From the NCBI GenBank assembly GCA_019614645.1, contig JABWDB010000017.1, positions 5,654,501 through 5,718,500 of the forward strand: a stretch of 64,000 nt of DNA, written 5' to 3'. Position numbers and translations under genes: made by a program. The notes below the pieces were generated by a model. That model searched no databases. It saw only the letters and a list, made by a program, of their open reading frames with translations, and was not told the origin of the DNA. This document shows positions 36,501 to 48,965 of the stretch, piece after piece. The stretch comes from Stratiolaelaps scimitus (lineage: Eukaryota > Arthropoda > Arachnida > Mesostigmata > Laelapidae). Positions within the stretch are counted from its first letter, which is position 1; the number at the start of each line of letters is the position of its first letter.

Positions 36501-38576
36501 AATCCGCGTTCATTCGGGTGGTTGACCCATTATTATTATTATTAGATCACATAGTTTTCGGTCTGTGTTTATATTTTGTCGATTCAGAGACGAAGACAAA
36601 CGAAAGTCGACGAGGGTGGGATGACCTAAAACCGCTGTATTGACAGACAGAAGCTCTGAGGGTTTACAATCTCTTGCGTAGACACAACAATCTCTATATT
36701 TTTACCCACATGGGTATATGCTGTGTGTTGGGGCCGCTGTTGCTGTCGCTACAATGAAGACTCACGAGCAAACGATCAGTGCATCGCTCGTTGTCTTACG
36801 ACAACCAATCGACCGTGGCGAGCAAGATATCTCGGTCAAGCTTTCGATATCTACACGATGGGAATATATTGCGAAGCACTGGAGAAGACGCGATCGGCCA
36901 GCCGAAACTTGAAATCGCTAAGAGTCACAGCAAAACGCATGAAGTCCACCCGACTCTTGTATGTATAGTGATTCATTTCATGCCCGTGCCCCAAAGGGGC
37001 AGAGCTGAATGCATCTATTGTTGTTTTTGACGCAAAAAAATTAACAACAACAACGACAATAGCAGCAACCACAACAACACCCACACCAACAACAACAACA
37101 ACGATTTCAAATTGACCGAAAACCGGACGGAAACGCCTTTTGTTCATTTCACTTGTCTAATGATATTCAACATGTTGTACGAGGCTCCTTTCGATTCTGA
37201 ATATTTTCGTTTTTGACAATAAAAATACGTCGCTTCTCTATATGATCGTTACATTTTCGTTATATGACTGTCAGTTCTTTGTTTTAACTGTTTTGAATCT
37301 AACCAAAATTTTCCGGGCTGACCCACAGCCTTCAACATTTAACGTCTACGGTACAACTGCTATCGGCATTTCTTCATAAGGCGGACAACCCCTTTAAATT
37401 CAAATGTGCAGCGGTGGGGATCGAACCCGCGCACCTACGTGTCTCTTCCGATCGAAAGGCCCATACGAACGCAGCACGCCACCGGGCTCGACTTTTGAAT
37501 CTAACCAAATTGTTCCAAATCCCACATATATATAATATGTATACTTTAGACTGGAGTGTTTGTCGCGTTCGAAGGTTATCTATAAGCAACCTCTATTTTG
37601 AGATAATATTATATCGTTTTTTGCTTGAGGCTGAAATAGTGAGGTTCCGTTCTCGGGGATCCAGCTAAGTAGAATAATTAAAAGGGCAAAATTCAAATAA
37701 TCATAATTTAATGTCTCTTACCATCCTTCGATACAATGACGATGCACTGCGGATTGTTCAAGGAAGGTGCATCGATCCATTAAACGTGTCCGTTCCGTAG
37801 AACAAGTTGCAACAGGAGGGCGAGAACGAAATTACGTCAAGCCGGTAACGAAGCAATGGACATCGATCGATGTATTACTAATGGGCATTTGACCTAACAA
37901 TAGTTAAGGTATAGTCTACAGATACCGGAAATGCTTCGATAGACTGTAATGGCGAACGGGACAAAGCGCCGGAGCCTATTGAAGAGCAATCGTCCATAAT
38001 AGACATCTATGAACACACATGCTACTCGATCAACAATGGTCCAACACGTAGAATAATTATAGATGCAAGTGCCCAACCAGTTTTGCTGCTAGGCTTCCGC
38101 TGGCTGAGAAAATAACAATATCATATACAGGTGCATCTCGACGCGGGCTGCCTATTGTGCTGTACGGGATATATCGCTGTACGATATACTCAGAAGGTTT
38201 ACATTATTTATTTGGCCATTGCAGCACTGGCAAATAAACGACAAATCCCACTTCAAGGTTGACGCAACTGGAACAATTCTCTCACTGTGGTACATTTCAA
38301 TAGATGATCCTCGTCATTATCAGTGTTTTGAAAATTGCGTTTCATGTCGGTCGTGTGACTTATATCATTGTTCATAGCGACAACACCTACCTCTTTATCG
38401 ATGGGGTCTGTTAGCATACAGAGAAGGGCGTCCTTATCCTTGACTGAGGCAAGGAGCTCGTCTTTGGTGATTGGCCGTTCTTTTGGCTGGATCTCGACGT
38501 CAGCGAACGACTTCAGCAGCTCAAGTGGCTCCGTTGGAATATCCGGACGTGTCAAAAGCACCTTGGGTTTCGACAT
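27596..38576 (-). CDS. GRHPR: Glyoxylate/hydroxypyruvate reductase, five exons
   Basis: D-2-hydroxyacid dehydrogenase that reduces glyoxylate to glycolate and hydroxypyruvate to D-glycerate with NAD(P)H, normally a cytosolic/mitochondrial homodimer. Exons: 38576-38391, 35722-35452, 32315-32140, 29337-29178, 27777-27596; 975 bases, 324 aa, close to the 328 of human GRHPR. Start MSKPKVLLTRPDIP. All splice sites are GT-AG and phases (0,1,0,1) agree. Substrate domain: TMSVGYEHID (near 70-80). Trp141 in WGPQWLCGHGL matches the substrate-loop Trp141 of the human enzyme. Rossmann loop TIGFVGMGKIA (151-161) has Ala at the usual third glycine. Catalytic Arg241 (NTSRGG), Glu270 (SEPEPLP) and His289 (TPHIGSA) are all present. 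The C-terminus ends VTPIRS. No TATA box is evident. Introns of 1.4 to 3.1 kb hold transposon debris. No break is seen, so the gene should be functional. Confidence 0.96.
27850..28060 (-). repeat. tRNA-like SINE head in GRHPR intron 4
   Basis: On the minus strand GCGGTTCGAGTCTCAAC contains a good pol III B box (plus 27,986-27,997), preceded by CGTCTGGGGGTCGCCCG, a layout seen in tRNA-derived SINEs. No clear A box or target duplication was found, so the limits are approximate. Confidence 0.35.
29895..30025 (-). other. Possible gag zinc-knuckle relic in GRHPR intron 3
   Basis: The minus strand reads LCYQCGKAGGHARPLAPGH (29,890-29,940) after a basic Cys-containing stretch NRCVCNKRPALVNCKRRQ. This resembles a retroelement CCHC knuckle (CX2CX4HX4C) with one extra Gly before His and the last Cys lost. 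The frame is closed about 40 codons upstream. It sits in a GC-rich island (29,880-30,480) where long open frames occur by composition, so chance is possible. Confidence 0.25.
31333..31356. repeat. (TA)n microsatellite, GRHPR intron 3
   Basis: Twelve TA units. Confidence 0.9.
32770..33330 (-). mobile_element. LINE reverse transcriptase relic, GRHPR intron 2
   Basis: On the minus strand VFVDFKATFD (plus about 33,089-33,120) matches reverse transcriptase motif A (F-D-hydrophobic-x-x-A-F-D), continuing GFRTKILKAVLQG. About 250 bases on, FNMNVLATTAAYGIQV (32,813-32,880) resembles the conserved stretch after the palm in LINEs. The YADD box between them is missing, so the relic is internally deleted, and several stops occur. 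It may or may not be the same family as the relic at 22 kb. Confidence 0.65.
34020..34560. other. GC-rich island in GRHPR intron 2
   Basis: Long open frames occur on both strands. The minus strand reads NEMPRGFNWSRQQRIELFKK from an ATG at 34,214 (62 codons to 34,026), and another minus frame reads SMPLLPLDDDDDGASGQ just upstream. The two frames are not joined by a usable intron. A (TA)n tract follows at 34,636-34,661. No gene is called. Confidence 0.3.
37308..37492 (-). mobile_element. SINE family A, copy 1, with target duplication
   Basis: A 185-bp insert flanked by exact 17-bp direct repeats TTTTGAATCTAACCAAA at 37,291-37,307 and 37,493-37,509. On the minus strand it begins GAGCCCGGTGGCGTGCTGCG, with an A-box-like GTGGCGTGCTGCG, and has a perfect B-box core CGGGTTCGATCCC (plus 37,428-37,440 region). 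It is therefore tRNA-derived and pol III driven. The 3' body (CACATTTGAATTTAAAGGG, ATTTAACG end) is shared with the copy at 59.7 kb. It lies in GRHPR intron 1. Confidence 0.85.
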
Positions 38577-38879
38577 GATGTCGCCGAATGAGTATTTTCA
38601 CGGACCTCAAATTACGAAGACTGTTCGCTCACGCCTGGAACAACCGCATTCATTAAATGAAAATATAAAATTATAAGATTCGAGTACCGTAATAACTTAC
38701 TATTGAAATATTCTCTAAACCTAAACCTGTTTCGCTTCCAAAACGGTGCAGATGCTAAAAGCTTATGGTAGTTTCACTCTGTCGCAAATAGGTCGGTAGT
38801 GGGACACTTTGTCATATAAGGCGTTCACGTAGCTTACTATTTCGGTTTAGGCTATGACATTTTGGAAACATATTATTAC

Positions 38880-38882
<3 letters not shown>
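38577..38882. other. GRHPR 5' flank
   Basis: Upstream region of GRHPR; no TATA box or other site recognised. Confidence 0.4.

Positions 38883-38915
<33 letters not shown>
38883..38915. repeat. (TA)n microsatellite
   Basis: About 16 uninterrupted TA units, 300 bases upstream of the GRHPR start. Confidence 0.9.
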
Positions 38916-38916
<1 letters not shown>

Positions 38917-38974
38917 CTTCTTTGCATTCGATACGCATTGCGAAACATTCGCAGGAAAACAGTTCACGCCGGAG

Positions 38975-41100
38975 TTGATGCATGTTTTGGCTGAACGCCC
39001 CCCGGCTTCGGTATCTCTCAAGGCAGTTGCTCTTCTCTGCTGGCTCTGCGGGTTTCACCTAGCAACTTCCGTCGAATGTGTCCATATGCATCACGCGTCC
39101 GCTATATACGACGCTGCAGCTTCGAAAGAAGCCACGGCTGCCGCCGACGCCTTCATTGGCTTAAAATTGTCACTAGGTCTGCCCCACCCAGCTGGTCGAG
39201 CCGGCGATATCGGTGTCCCGCGTTGTCATCACTCCCTATTCGCTGCTTATTCGGCCATTCATTTAGTCATTGTCTGCTGGGATCCAGACGTCATTGCATA
39301 TTGCAGCACTCCGTATCGTCGCAGGAGCAGAACGCAATACTCGTCGTTACAGCCGAATTTGCTGCTGCTGCTGGCGGTGTTTACTATTGGCGAGGAACAG
39401 CCCAGAGGCAGCCAGCTGGACGTGCCACCGATTCTCAAGTCGTTCACCTGTTTAGCACATACAGGTGCTCTTAACTGAATAGTTCGCTGATCGCTACTAT
39501 GAGTGAATTGAATTGATGAGCACCTACGCAGTCTGCGTAGCCTGAGGTTGTTTACGTGAGACATATAGGAAAGGAGAGACAGAGAAAGCGATCGCGACCA
39601 AATCAATGACTTGAGGTGCTCTCGCTTCTCTTCGAAGTGAGCTGCAAGCGACGACAACGACAGCCTCCTGTCTGTGAAGCTGCGCGGTGCCCTTCGACAC
39701 CGTCCTCGTCATTAATGCTATATCCGGATGGACAACGAGGCGTTGTCTCGAGCGACCTATTGCGGAACGGGGGGTGGCAATGCATTACTTTCATTTGGTC
39801 GGTTTCACTGTCGGCTGCTGATTTGCTCATCTCATGTGAGCTAACTACTTTCGCCAGGCGCTCAGCTGATCGTCTGAGATAGACAGATAGCTTGTGCTCG
39901 CTAACCCTTGGGCAAAACCCGCCAGCAGCAGCAGAAGCATAGTCTTGACACAGTTGTACACCCACACACAATCACATAATTGACAGCCACATAACGCGGG
40001 TCCTGCACGAGCTCATCGTAGAGCAGGTCAGTCTTGCTAATGTCTTTCTATGTCTGCGCGACGATTCTACCTATGATAGCTGTTACTGTGTTTATTGATA
40101 CTGACACGGTGATGCCCATTCCGTGATGAGTCAATCATCAGCATGGCCCTGCATGCTTCGATAGGACCATCCCTGTGGGGGGACGTCGCGATCTTTATAA
40201 CTCGCTTTCTGACCGTGAGTTGTAATCTACGATACCGGCCAGACTGGCTGCAGGTCATGACGCGGCGGCGGTGATGGCGGCTACAGTAGCAACATCAACG
40301 TCAGTGTTAGGCACTAATGGTGCGAGAGTTCGTAACCGTCGTTGAAGCCGCCGCAGAAGAAAGATGCTGGGCGGGACCTCTGCCCACCATCAGTGGTCGT
40401 AATGCGACACTTACTATTTATCGTCAGTGCGCATGACGTCGATTCCTATACTGCCACCGCTGCCATTGTCGTTGTGGCCATTGTTGGTGTCATCGGTGCT
40501 GTCTGTTCGGAGTCCCGGAGGAGGATTGCCAGCGGGTCGACTCCGCGTTTGTGTGGATTCGGGCATATGAGTTCCCGGTGGCCCCGCAAATCGCAAAAAG
40601 CCGCCAACGGTAACTGCCACCGCGTTTGACAAGTCCACCGCAGCTGAGGCTACTGCTCTGTGATGCCGCCGGCGGCGCCGTCGCCGCGGTAGCTCGCTTT
40701 ACCGACGAGACAAAAGTCAGGTCACCGGTCCACGCTGAACAGCCGCAGCTGGCAATGGTTGTTGGTGGCAGTGTCGTTATCGTGTGAACACTTTGATTGC
40801 CGCGTGCCGCTCGGCACGCTGAGCTTGCTCTGTCGGATCAGCAAAGCCGGGTCTCGTAAGGGAAATCGCAGTGAGAGACCGGTGGTAGACGGTAGTGACG
40901 GTGCCGTAGGAACTGAGAGCTGAATTTCTGCACCGCTGGACGACGTCGGTTATTGTCGTAGTTGTTGTGGCACACGTGGACGGAGCTGGGTGCTGTCCGT
41001 TAGGTAAACAAGAACGATGACGGCCATGATGCTTATGTGAGTTGAGATGAGGAGAAGACAAGAAATTCCAAGAAAGACAAAGGAAGGGACCTTATCATTT
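38975..41100. other. GC-rich stretches without a supported gene
   Basis: Two GC-rich blocks (about 38,980-39,480 and 40,260-41,060) contain overlapping open frames on both strands. The longest, 38,975-39,478 plus, reads like a signal peptide early on (LKAVALLCWLCGFHLAT) but has no domain and no exon context. These could be regulatory regions upstream of GRHPR. Confidence 0.3.
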
Positions 41101-44100
41101 AGCGACAGGATGCGCCACCAAATGAATTAATGACAGTTGGCACCTATGCAGCTACCCATTCGTCTGGTATCGCCAGATGAAATCAGCTGATTTGCACCCA
41201 GCTATTGCTATAACGCCTGACCTAACTATAGTGCCTTTGACAGTTTGCGACTGACACGTGCAACAGGTATTAATTTATTCCCACTGCTGGTAATAAGGGT
41301 ACCTCATGAATCTCAGCGTATCAGTGTGTGAGCTTGAACGAGCCAGAGCCGTCTTGCTATGCGTGTTTTCTCAATCTGCAATGACTATCTGCCCGTCTGT
41401 GCACTTGTCTTAAACTGTCGTGTTTTTTTTGTTAAGTTTTTTCTAACATCGCTAGATCTATCCACCAGCCTCAGTTCAAACAATCTCTTTTGAAATCTAA
41501 TGGCTGGCTACCACTAAAGCTAGCCAACGCTGCTTGACGCTTGGTTGTTTGGTAAAAACACTAACCAAACGCACTGTTGCCAGCGACAGTGAGCGGACAG
41601 CCTAACGGCACTGCCGCCAGCAGAGGCGACAGTCCGTCAGATGTGGAGAGGTCAGTGTGACACTGTTTTGAAAAGTTCCCTCGACCCCTGAAACCCAACC
41701 CAACCCAACTCCATTTCAGCAGTCCTCATCGCCAGCGTCGGCATTCGTCTCTGTTGACGTTTGTCGGCGTCTGACCATCTGGGCAACCCCACCGGGTCAC
41801 AGTCAGACTGACATACAGTGGCCGAAGCATGGTGGCTTCGACTGAGGAAATACCGGCGACAAGATGCTGCCCGATTTGCCATCGCAGTTGCTGGGATTAG
41901 ATATATTTGAGCTGTTCGTGGAAACGAAGAGCACTGTAAAGAAGACAAGCAGCACCACGTTATAATGTACAAACAGCTGTCGAATATGGCACCGATAGCG
42001 CAACGGTTCGACAGCTTTCAGAGTGCACGTTTTATTTGTAGCTAGAAATAGATCTCGGTAATAGGAAGAGAAATGCTCTCAATAGATTCCTAAATTAAAT
42101 CAGCAGCTTCCGATTTTCGCCGATGATAGGAGGAAATCTGAACTCCAGATGCAAATAGCCCTTCTTTGAATGAGTAACGAACGGAAAAACCCCGCCTGAC
42201 AGAGGCCAACAACTGTCTGAACAGAATATTCCTGCAGTCGTCCAGTTATCAGCTGATAATGCCACAAGGACCTCAGGTCTATCGACACCGCCTTCTCTAA
42301 ACAAGCAAAAACAAAAACAACCATTCTCTTAAGAGGTTAACGCAGGGTGATATGCACATCAATGTTGGTTAGCAAAAGTGCATTAAGATTGAATTGAATA
42401 ACCCGTACATTCACGAGCGTCTAGCGGACTGTCGAAAGATTCGCCGAAATTCAACTTGAATAAATTGAAGACTGCGAAAACTATGCTTAAATCGTACTTC
42501 ACGAGATCTTCGAACATTGGACAAATCGTAGAACCAGGTGGAAATGACGGAAAGCTACACGAATGCAATGTGGCAACGAATACAATAAGAGATGCGAAGG
42601 ATGTCCCTATTATCAAACGGGGCCGATGGCCCCATCAGATAGAAACGCACAAGTATGAAGGGCCGGGCGGGGATTGACAGGCGTGACACAGCCACAAGCT
42701 CCGTCAATCGAGCAGCGCTTCTCGGCGTCATCCACGCCTGCACCTATCTAGATTGTGAGCCCAGGCGTATGCTATCTACCTATCCATCTGTATATATGTT
42801 TCTCTCTCCAGCCCTCTTCGTCTCTGCTACTGAAAACTGACTGAATGCACGCCGCGTCAACACAAAAAGGGTTGAACGAACCACGAAAACCGATTTGACA
42901 GAACGAGCGACGGACAGCGATGAATGGAGTACCTAACGGTACTTGTCTAAGATTCGTCCCTGTTCGATCAACAACACTGTGCAACAACAATACGAGCTGA
43001 AGTAGCGGCAATTCTTCGAGGCAGCCGTAGTGACAGCACTCAACTGCGGTGACGTATTTAATAATTCTGTGCCGTTGGCCGATTATTATGTGTGTGCATC
43101 AGCTCGTCGCCTTTCAGAACAGTCCACGATTAGTATAGACGCCTGCAATATGGTACGTCTCTGTATCGATATTATCGAACACCTCTCGCGGCTCAGTTGG
43201 CAACGATCCGAAGCCGACCGCGCAAACGTCTAGTATTTACCCAATGCCTTTCGTCAGAGGAGACGATTCTGTTCGGTACCGTTCGCTATGCGGAACGCAC
43301 ATGCGGCTGTTTTACCAAACGAAGACATTCAAAGCCAGAAAGCAAAGACAAGTAACATGATTCGTTCACCGATACATAAGCTACCTGCCCAGCGTATAGC
43401 CATGTGGCAAGCGTCAATATTGATTGATATGGGTTGACATGTGTCCGTTTATTGAATCACACTGTTTATTGAAATTCTGCACAGGAGCGTCAGTGCATGA
43501 AATATAGTTCATTCGCGAACGTTCGCTATGCAGATGTGAGGGCGCGACAACATCTTTTGTCGACCGATAAGAATCCAGTTGTGCCGATTATCGATCTAGC
43601 TTAAACTAGGTGGAACAAGGCCCTACGGAGGGAACTACGAGCGATTGCTACGCGGCTACGTTGAAATGTTCATAGATGACGTATGCGATACAGTGGTATG
43701 GTATGTATACTGTCTGGTGCCATAACCAGTAGAATTCAATATATATATCCTTAAAAGATAGAGACAACAGGGATGGTGGAGGCATAATCAGTTGTCCGAA
43801 AACACGTGAGTGTCCTTCAGAAAGGGGTGTTTGCTTATACTTGTTTCGAAATGACAATCGACAAGCCATCGTCTCTTGGATCTATCTTAGATTACACTGC
43901 TGATCAGTGCGCGTCGCTGTTCCTACTGGTTAAACATATTGAGCATCGTAGCCCGACAGACAGTGGTTCGTATTACCTTTTGTTTCCATAACAGAGCATA
44001 GCCGAGATCGATTGTCTTCTAACTAAACCTCTCCCGCTGGCTGGGTCAGGGGGCGAAGTCGGAGCAATCCTCAAGGCATTTGTCAGCTTTTTCTCTTTGC

Positions 44101-45520
44101 ATTGGGTGTGCGTGTGTTTTTTTTGCGTGCCATTGATTCAACTGCAATTCCCCTTCGACATCGGCTGAATTCGATCCGGTTCTTTAATTCTACGCATTCC
44201 GGGTTCATACCATTATAATATATGCTGTGTTCCCAGACAGTATAGGCAATAGACCAGGTACAGATATATGTAGGGTCCCATAATGCTCTAGTATCTTTGC
44301 TAACGCATTGTGGACGCCACCCGAATCGACTTCCACACTGACAAAAACAATAGCGGCGGCAACAATAACAACATCAGCAATAGTTGCAACGCTAGAACAA
44401 CACAGAACATTGAAATTACTATCGATTGCTATCTCGTCTCCTCAGAGATAACGGAAATAAATAAACAGCAGCAGGTAGATGACGGTGGTGATGACGGACT
44501 GTGATATATACTAGATTTGAAATAACGATGAGGAACGGAACAATGCACTGATGAATATTAATATATTACTCCCGGATGAGCTCATTGCCAACGGAATCGC
44601 ACTATCACTCTAGCGCGAGAGTGTTGAGAAGGATTTGGCTGACTTGCGTGTCCTATTGTTTCAAATATGACTCGGCGGACATACTGCGGATATGCCGCCC
44701 ACAGAGAGAGGCAAGAGGCTCATTGCAATCCCCGCGTTCCGGTAGATCCACCTGCCGCGAGCAAGACTAGAGATAGGTGTAAAAGAGGCAGTAAAGCAAA
44801 CGGTACGAATAACAAGTGTAGTTAGTTCAGTTAGCGCATGGCCGGCGCTACGAATCAGGGTACAAATGATAGCGTTGTGTAAGCATCCGCAATGTTACAA
44901 TACGTCCTTTCTCAAAGGAGAGACATATTTTTAATTCTGTACAAATAGTAAACTTTCAACGTCCTGCTGCATCGGTAAATAGCCCATTAGACCGTTTTGC
45001 ACAAATTCTTCAAAGAAGAAGATGTGCCTAAATTCAGGCCTATTAATAGCTTGCAAATACGACGGCATCTGGGCAAGTACAATACGAGCACGCGCGAGAC
45101 ACGAACGACGGCGGTGGAAGCGGCGACCACTGCCATGTCTATCTATATAACTATCAATTATTATTATATTTATCGTCGATCGTATTCGGCAACATATAGC
45201 GCAACCAAGCAATAACCATTAGTCAAAAATAAAATCAAAACGATTACGCTAAAAATACATCCGTATTATCACACTACGACAACTTCCTGCCATCGATCTA
45301 CTCCGCGCTACCATCGTGACGATGCCACCCGCTCAGCCGCGGCGCCATTAAGGGACCAGGGAAGGCCGTACGTTAAACATGCGAAAACGATTCGCCACAA
45401 CGCCATATCGCTATTGACGACGCATCCTTAGCTACTCAGCCGTTTCTGATTGATATAGATCAGTGGCTCCCATTTTACTTCTCCTCTTGTCGATAGTAAT
45501 TTCAATTCGATTCTAGCATA

Positions 45521-45522
<2 letters not shown>
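41101..45522. other. Intergenic, nothing recognised
   Basis: No exon chain, RNA gene or transposon identified. Open frames up to about 100 codons occur but lack splice partners or motifs. Confidence 0.45.

Positions 45523-45553
<31 letters not shown>
45523..45553. repeat. (TA)n microsatellite
   Basis: About 15 TA units. Confidence 0.9.
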
Positions 45554-45556
<3 letters not shown>

Positions 45557-46981
45557 TATGTATACTTTCACCGGCTGACTTTGCTCAATGCGCCGTCTAG
45601 GCGGCAGAAGCCACCGAAGCCACTGATTCTTTAGAAAAGGGAAGAAATGCACACTTGAAAGCGCGGCTCGATCGATGATCCTGATCGAACCATTGAACAA
45701 ACGTAGTGTGGCTCCGTGTATACGCAATAGCCAATAACCGTTGCCAGCACTGTGACGGCGGCGAGCTAATATCCCCCGGAGGCAACGCAGGGGGGCGGGG
45801 GGGGGGTTGATAGTCGACGTGTTTTTTTAGTCGTTTGCTAATGTTTTGTTTTCAAAGAACGTTCCACAAAACGTCCTACAATGGACATGCTTCTACTTTT
45901 CATGCAACGCATCGCTATTGATCTTAGCCGTTCGCGGTTGAAGCATCTGCAAAGATCGCCTCAACGACAAATAACGACTGGCAGCAGCTAACAGCCCGTG
46001 CTACCGGCTACACGGGCCATAATGACTCAGTCCGTGATTGTTGATATCATAGACGGGATGCCTTCCTCTGTAAAAGGGACAATAATGAATGCGGACTGCA
46101 TCGAAGTCAGCCCTGTCCATTCAAAACGGTTTGCGCCATTTCATGGCGTCTCGTTGACGACCATGGTTACACGCGGTTTCCTTCGCCGAGATAAGTTTTG
46201 CAAGTTTTTCTATATATTAATGTCAGTTAGCGTTCTACTATGCTCTGTGAGTGAGTTAGAGAGAGAGAGAGAGAGAAAAAGGGGGGACATAGAAGACTAG
46301 AGTGCGAAGCAAATATCAAAGAACAAACTTCATTCATTTGCATCAATTCTGAGTACACTACCGCAACGTCGTAATATTCTGCTATTGATGGAGGCTTTGG
46401 GGAGACGGGACATTTCTGAAGACCTAAACGAAATTTATATTTTACATCATTTAGGGGGGCCACAAGCGATTTAGGGTCTCTGCCTGAGGGATGTGCCGAA
46501 GGTGGCCAAGCTATGACTGACAAGTAGGAGGACTGATGCCTATCCAATTTACCAAATGTAAAATGCATCGTAACGGTACAGTTCGGCGAGCAGTTGCTCG
46601 AGTGTCAAACTTCGAAAGTAACTTCCCAGAGATGGAAGATCGAACTGACGGGAATGTTGAACAGTTGCCTGCGCCTACGTCTTAATGCACGATTGGAGTT
46701 CACCCATCTACTAAGTGTCACTTTCGACCTCCTTTTTAGCTTTTCTTTTCTACTTTTCTTCCCAACACTTCGCGACTAACATTGACAATGATTAATGGAC
46801 GACAATACAATACAAAATGTGGTTTATTGACGAAACTGCAACTGTTACATCGCTTATGTCCTAGTAGAAAGTAAGAAGTAAAATATCGGGATAATTTTTA
46901 ATTGTTGGTCGAACACACAAACCAGCTCGACTGAGCGGATCTCCAATGGGCCGTAGTACTCGAAGCTGTCTAGTCTCCAAT
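45554..46981. other. Intergenic, nothing recognised
   Basis: Contains a (GA)n tract at 46,258-46,276 and a poly-G run near 45,792-45,808. Confidence 0.45.
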
Positions 46982-47010
46982 TTCTCTCTCTCTCTCTCTC
47001 TCTCTCTCTT
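46982..47010. repeat. (TC)n microsatellite
   Basis: About 14 TC units. Confidence 0.9.
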
Positions 47011-47119
47011 TTCAGTACCTCTAGAAAAGGCGTTCCCCTTTTGAGCATCTCAGCTGTTCGTTCCTCCATTTTGATTTCGTGCAGTCCGTACTCGTCATCG
47101 TCAGTGCGTGCGAGCCAAG

Positions 47120-47580
47120 GTGCGATTACAGCAGCACAGCGTTCGTAATCTGATCTACAAACGCGTTATATGTTCTAAACCAAAAGACAGGCCACGATTT
47201 AGCCTGTGGACCGGCCCCGTCCCTATGTAAGCTGCGGACGAAGCTACTGCTGCTGCTGCTGCTGGTGCCACCGCCGCTGCAGCGGACAGTTGATCTATCT
47301 CTGAAATCGGCGAGGGCAAGAAGTGCGACCAAGCGCGCATAGGGATATCGCGCACAAAAGTCTGGATACTCCTGCGTGCCGTGCATCCTATATGCAGAGT
47401 TGCAGCTAATGTGGGCAGCAAGTATAGCCCGACATTGGCGGCAATGCCGGCAACAGCCGTAAGGGACCTCGCGGTTTCGGTGGCTCGAACAGCCCCGTCC
47501 CTTATCGCCATCTCCCCCTGCTCGTGCCGATGCTGGACGCCCTCCAAGCATCACCAGCCACCGGACACAGCTCAGTGACT
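47120..47580. other. GC-rich block with long overlapping frames
   Basis: Two minus-strand frames of 130-142 codons overlap here, one Ala-rich (ending near 47,155) and one Ser-rich. Neither has an ATG with a clear context, a domain or flanking exons. CTG repeats at 47,245-47,280 contribute. Not called as a gene. Confidence 0.3.
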
Positions 47581-47712
47581 ACCTAGATGGGACGTTTTCT
47601 AACCAAAAAACCACCTCGATTACTCATCAGTCAGAAGATGAACAGCTTGAATAGTGTGCACACACACACACACACTCCGATTAGACTGCGCCACCAACAC
47701 CGACAAACAACG

Positions 47713-47713
<1 letters not shown>

Positions 47714-47755
<42 letters not shown>

Positions 47756-47764
47756 CAACAACAA
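47714..47764. repeat. (CAG)n(CAA)n repeat
   Basis: About 12 CAG then 5 CAA units. In one plus frame this would be poly-Gln, but no supported gene encloses it. Confidence 0.9.
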
Positions 47765-48639
47765 GATAGCTTCACTAGCTTCAAACCGACCCTGCTCCAC
47801 TCTCGTCCATTACGGATAAATGAAAACTGTTGTAAGAAAATAAGTCAGATGAGCGTCAACATCGCCGTCTATTATAGCGTCATAGTCTCCCCATCGGGCA
47901 CATGTCGTCCTCACCGTGCGAATGAATCTGTTTCGTCTGTATTCTTTCATCATGGTGGTGCCCGCCGCCTCTTGCCGCCAACGGCCAACGGACCCGCACT
48001 GGATGAGCGATATGTGCTGAGTAGGTTCAATGCTTGTTGGCAACGTGACGAGCCGAACCACAGCAAAACATATAAACAAAGCAAATATGAAAGCTTCGTA
48101 GTGCAAACGATTGCTTCGCTGGTGCTTCGTTGGCCATTCATTAAAAAATTGATCGATCCGGTTCGAGCACACGACATCAACATGGCTAACGAATAGTAAG
48201 CTGAATTCAGCCATTTCTTCAGCTAGTTATCGCAACGCCGGCACGTGTGTGTATGTGTGCGTGTCGTGGAGAAGCTGGTCGCAAGCGTAAATCAAACGAG
48301 CGTACGCTGCAGACAGAATCTATAATAGATGTAATAAGATAACGCATTTCCCATGTTCGTCTATTCGGGTTGCTTTCTGGAGTTGGGGCTGCGTTGAGTG
48401 CCAATTGAGGTGGAAAGCAGCGAACGTTTGCAACGTAGGATTGCCCACAGTTAGTGTATAGTATTCAAGCTAGGTGTATTATAATTCGTATCAATATAGC
48501 ATAACGTGGGTGATCAGGTCTATAATGGATACTTTGACGATTGTGCCGGAGACGAAAATCGTTTCATTGTTCCCGCCTTGTACCGTCCCTCTGCTCTGGA
48601 ATAGCTCGATTTTCATCAAAATCACTACAAACATAGAGA

Positions 48640-48965
48640 AAGCAAACGCTAACCAGATGCATCTGCGGCCTAATAGCGTATGGGTAGCGTTAAGGACTTA
48701 GCGTTTCAAGTCCTCAATCCCGTTCGAACCCCGACATATTTGGTTAACCAAACTAGTTCCAAACTATGGGACAAGTAACAACACCTCCTGGGTCCAAAAA
48801 AAAAGGTGGATCTACAATAGAGCGAAGGCCATGCTTCCGCTCCTCGAGTCGATATGTGCTGACCCAAGTAAGTGCAGCCCCTATGCTCTGGCCATGTAGA
48901 CCGCCATCTCCCCGTTGGTAAGCATCGTGACGAAAACCAAATTGAATATATATATATATATATAT
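48640..48965 (+). mobile_element. SINE family B with (TA)n tail
   Basis: The 5' part is tRNA-like: AATAGCGTATGGGTAGCG resembles an A box, a 7-bp stem AGGACTT/AAGTCCT sits where an anticodon stem would be, and CCGTTCGAACCCC (from 48,720) is a good B box. Spacing from A to B box is about 45 bases, as in tRNAs. A body of about 210 bases follows (GGACAAGTAACAACACC, a poly-A run, TGCTGACCCAAG) and the insert ends in (TA)n at 48,946-48,965. Unlike family A in sequence. Only one copy is seen and no target duplication is clear, so limits are approximate. Confidence 0.55.

Noticed and set aside
37414..37445. True tRNA gene suggested by a perfect B box
   Set aside because: No cloverleaf can be drawn with proper acceptor and anticodon stems, and target-site duplications plus a dispersed second copy identify a SINE.
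38975..39478. 167-codon plus-strand frame with a hydrophobic start
   Set aside because: GC-rich segment with competing frames, no conserved motif and no exon context.
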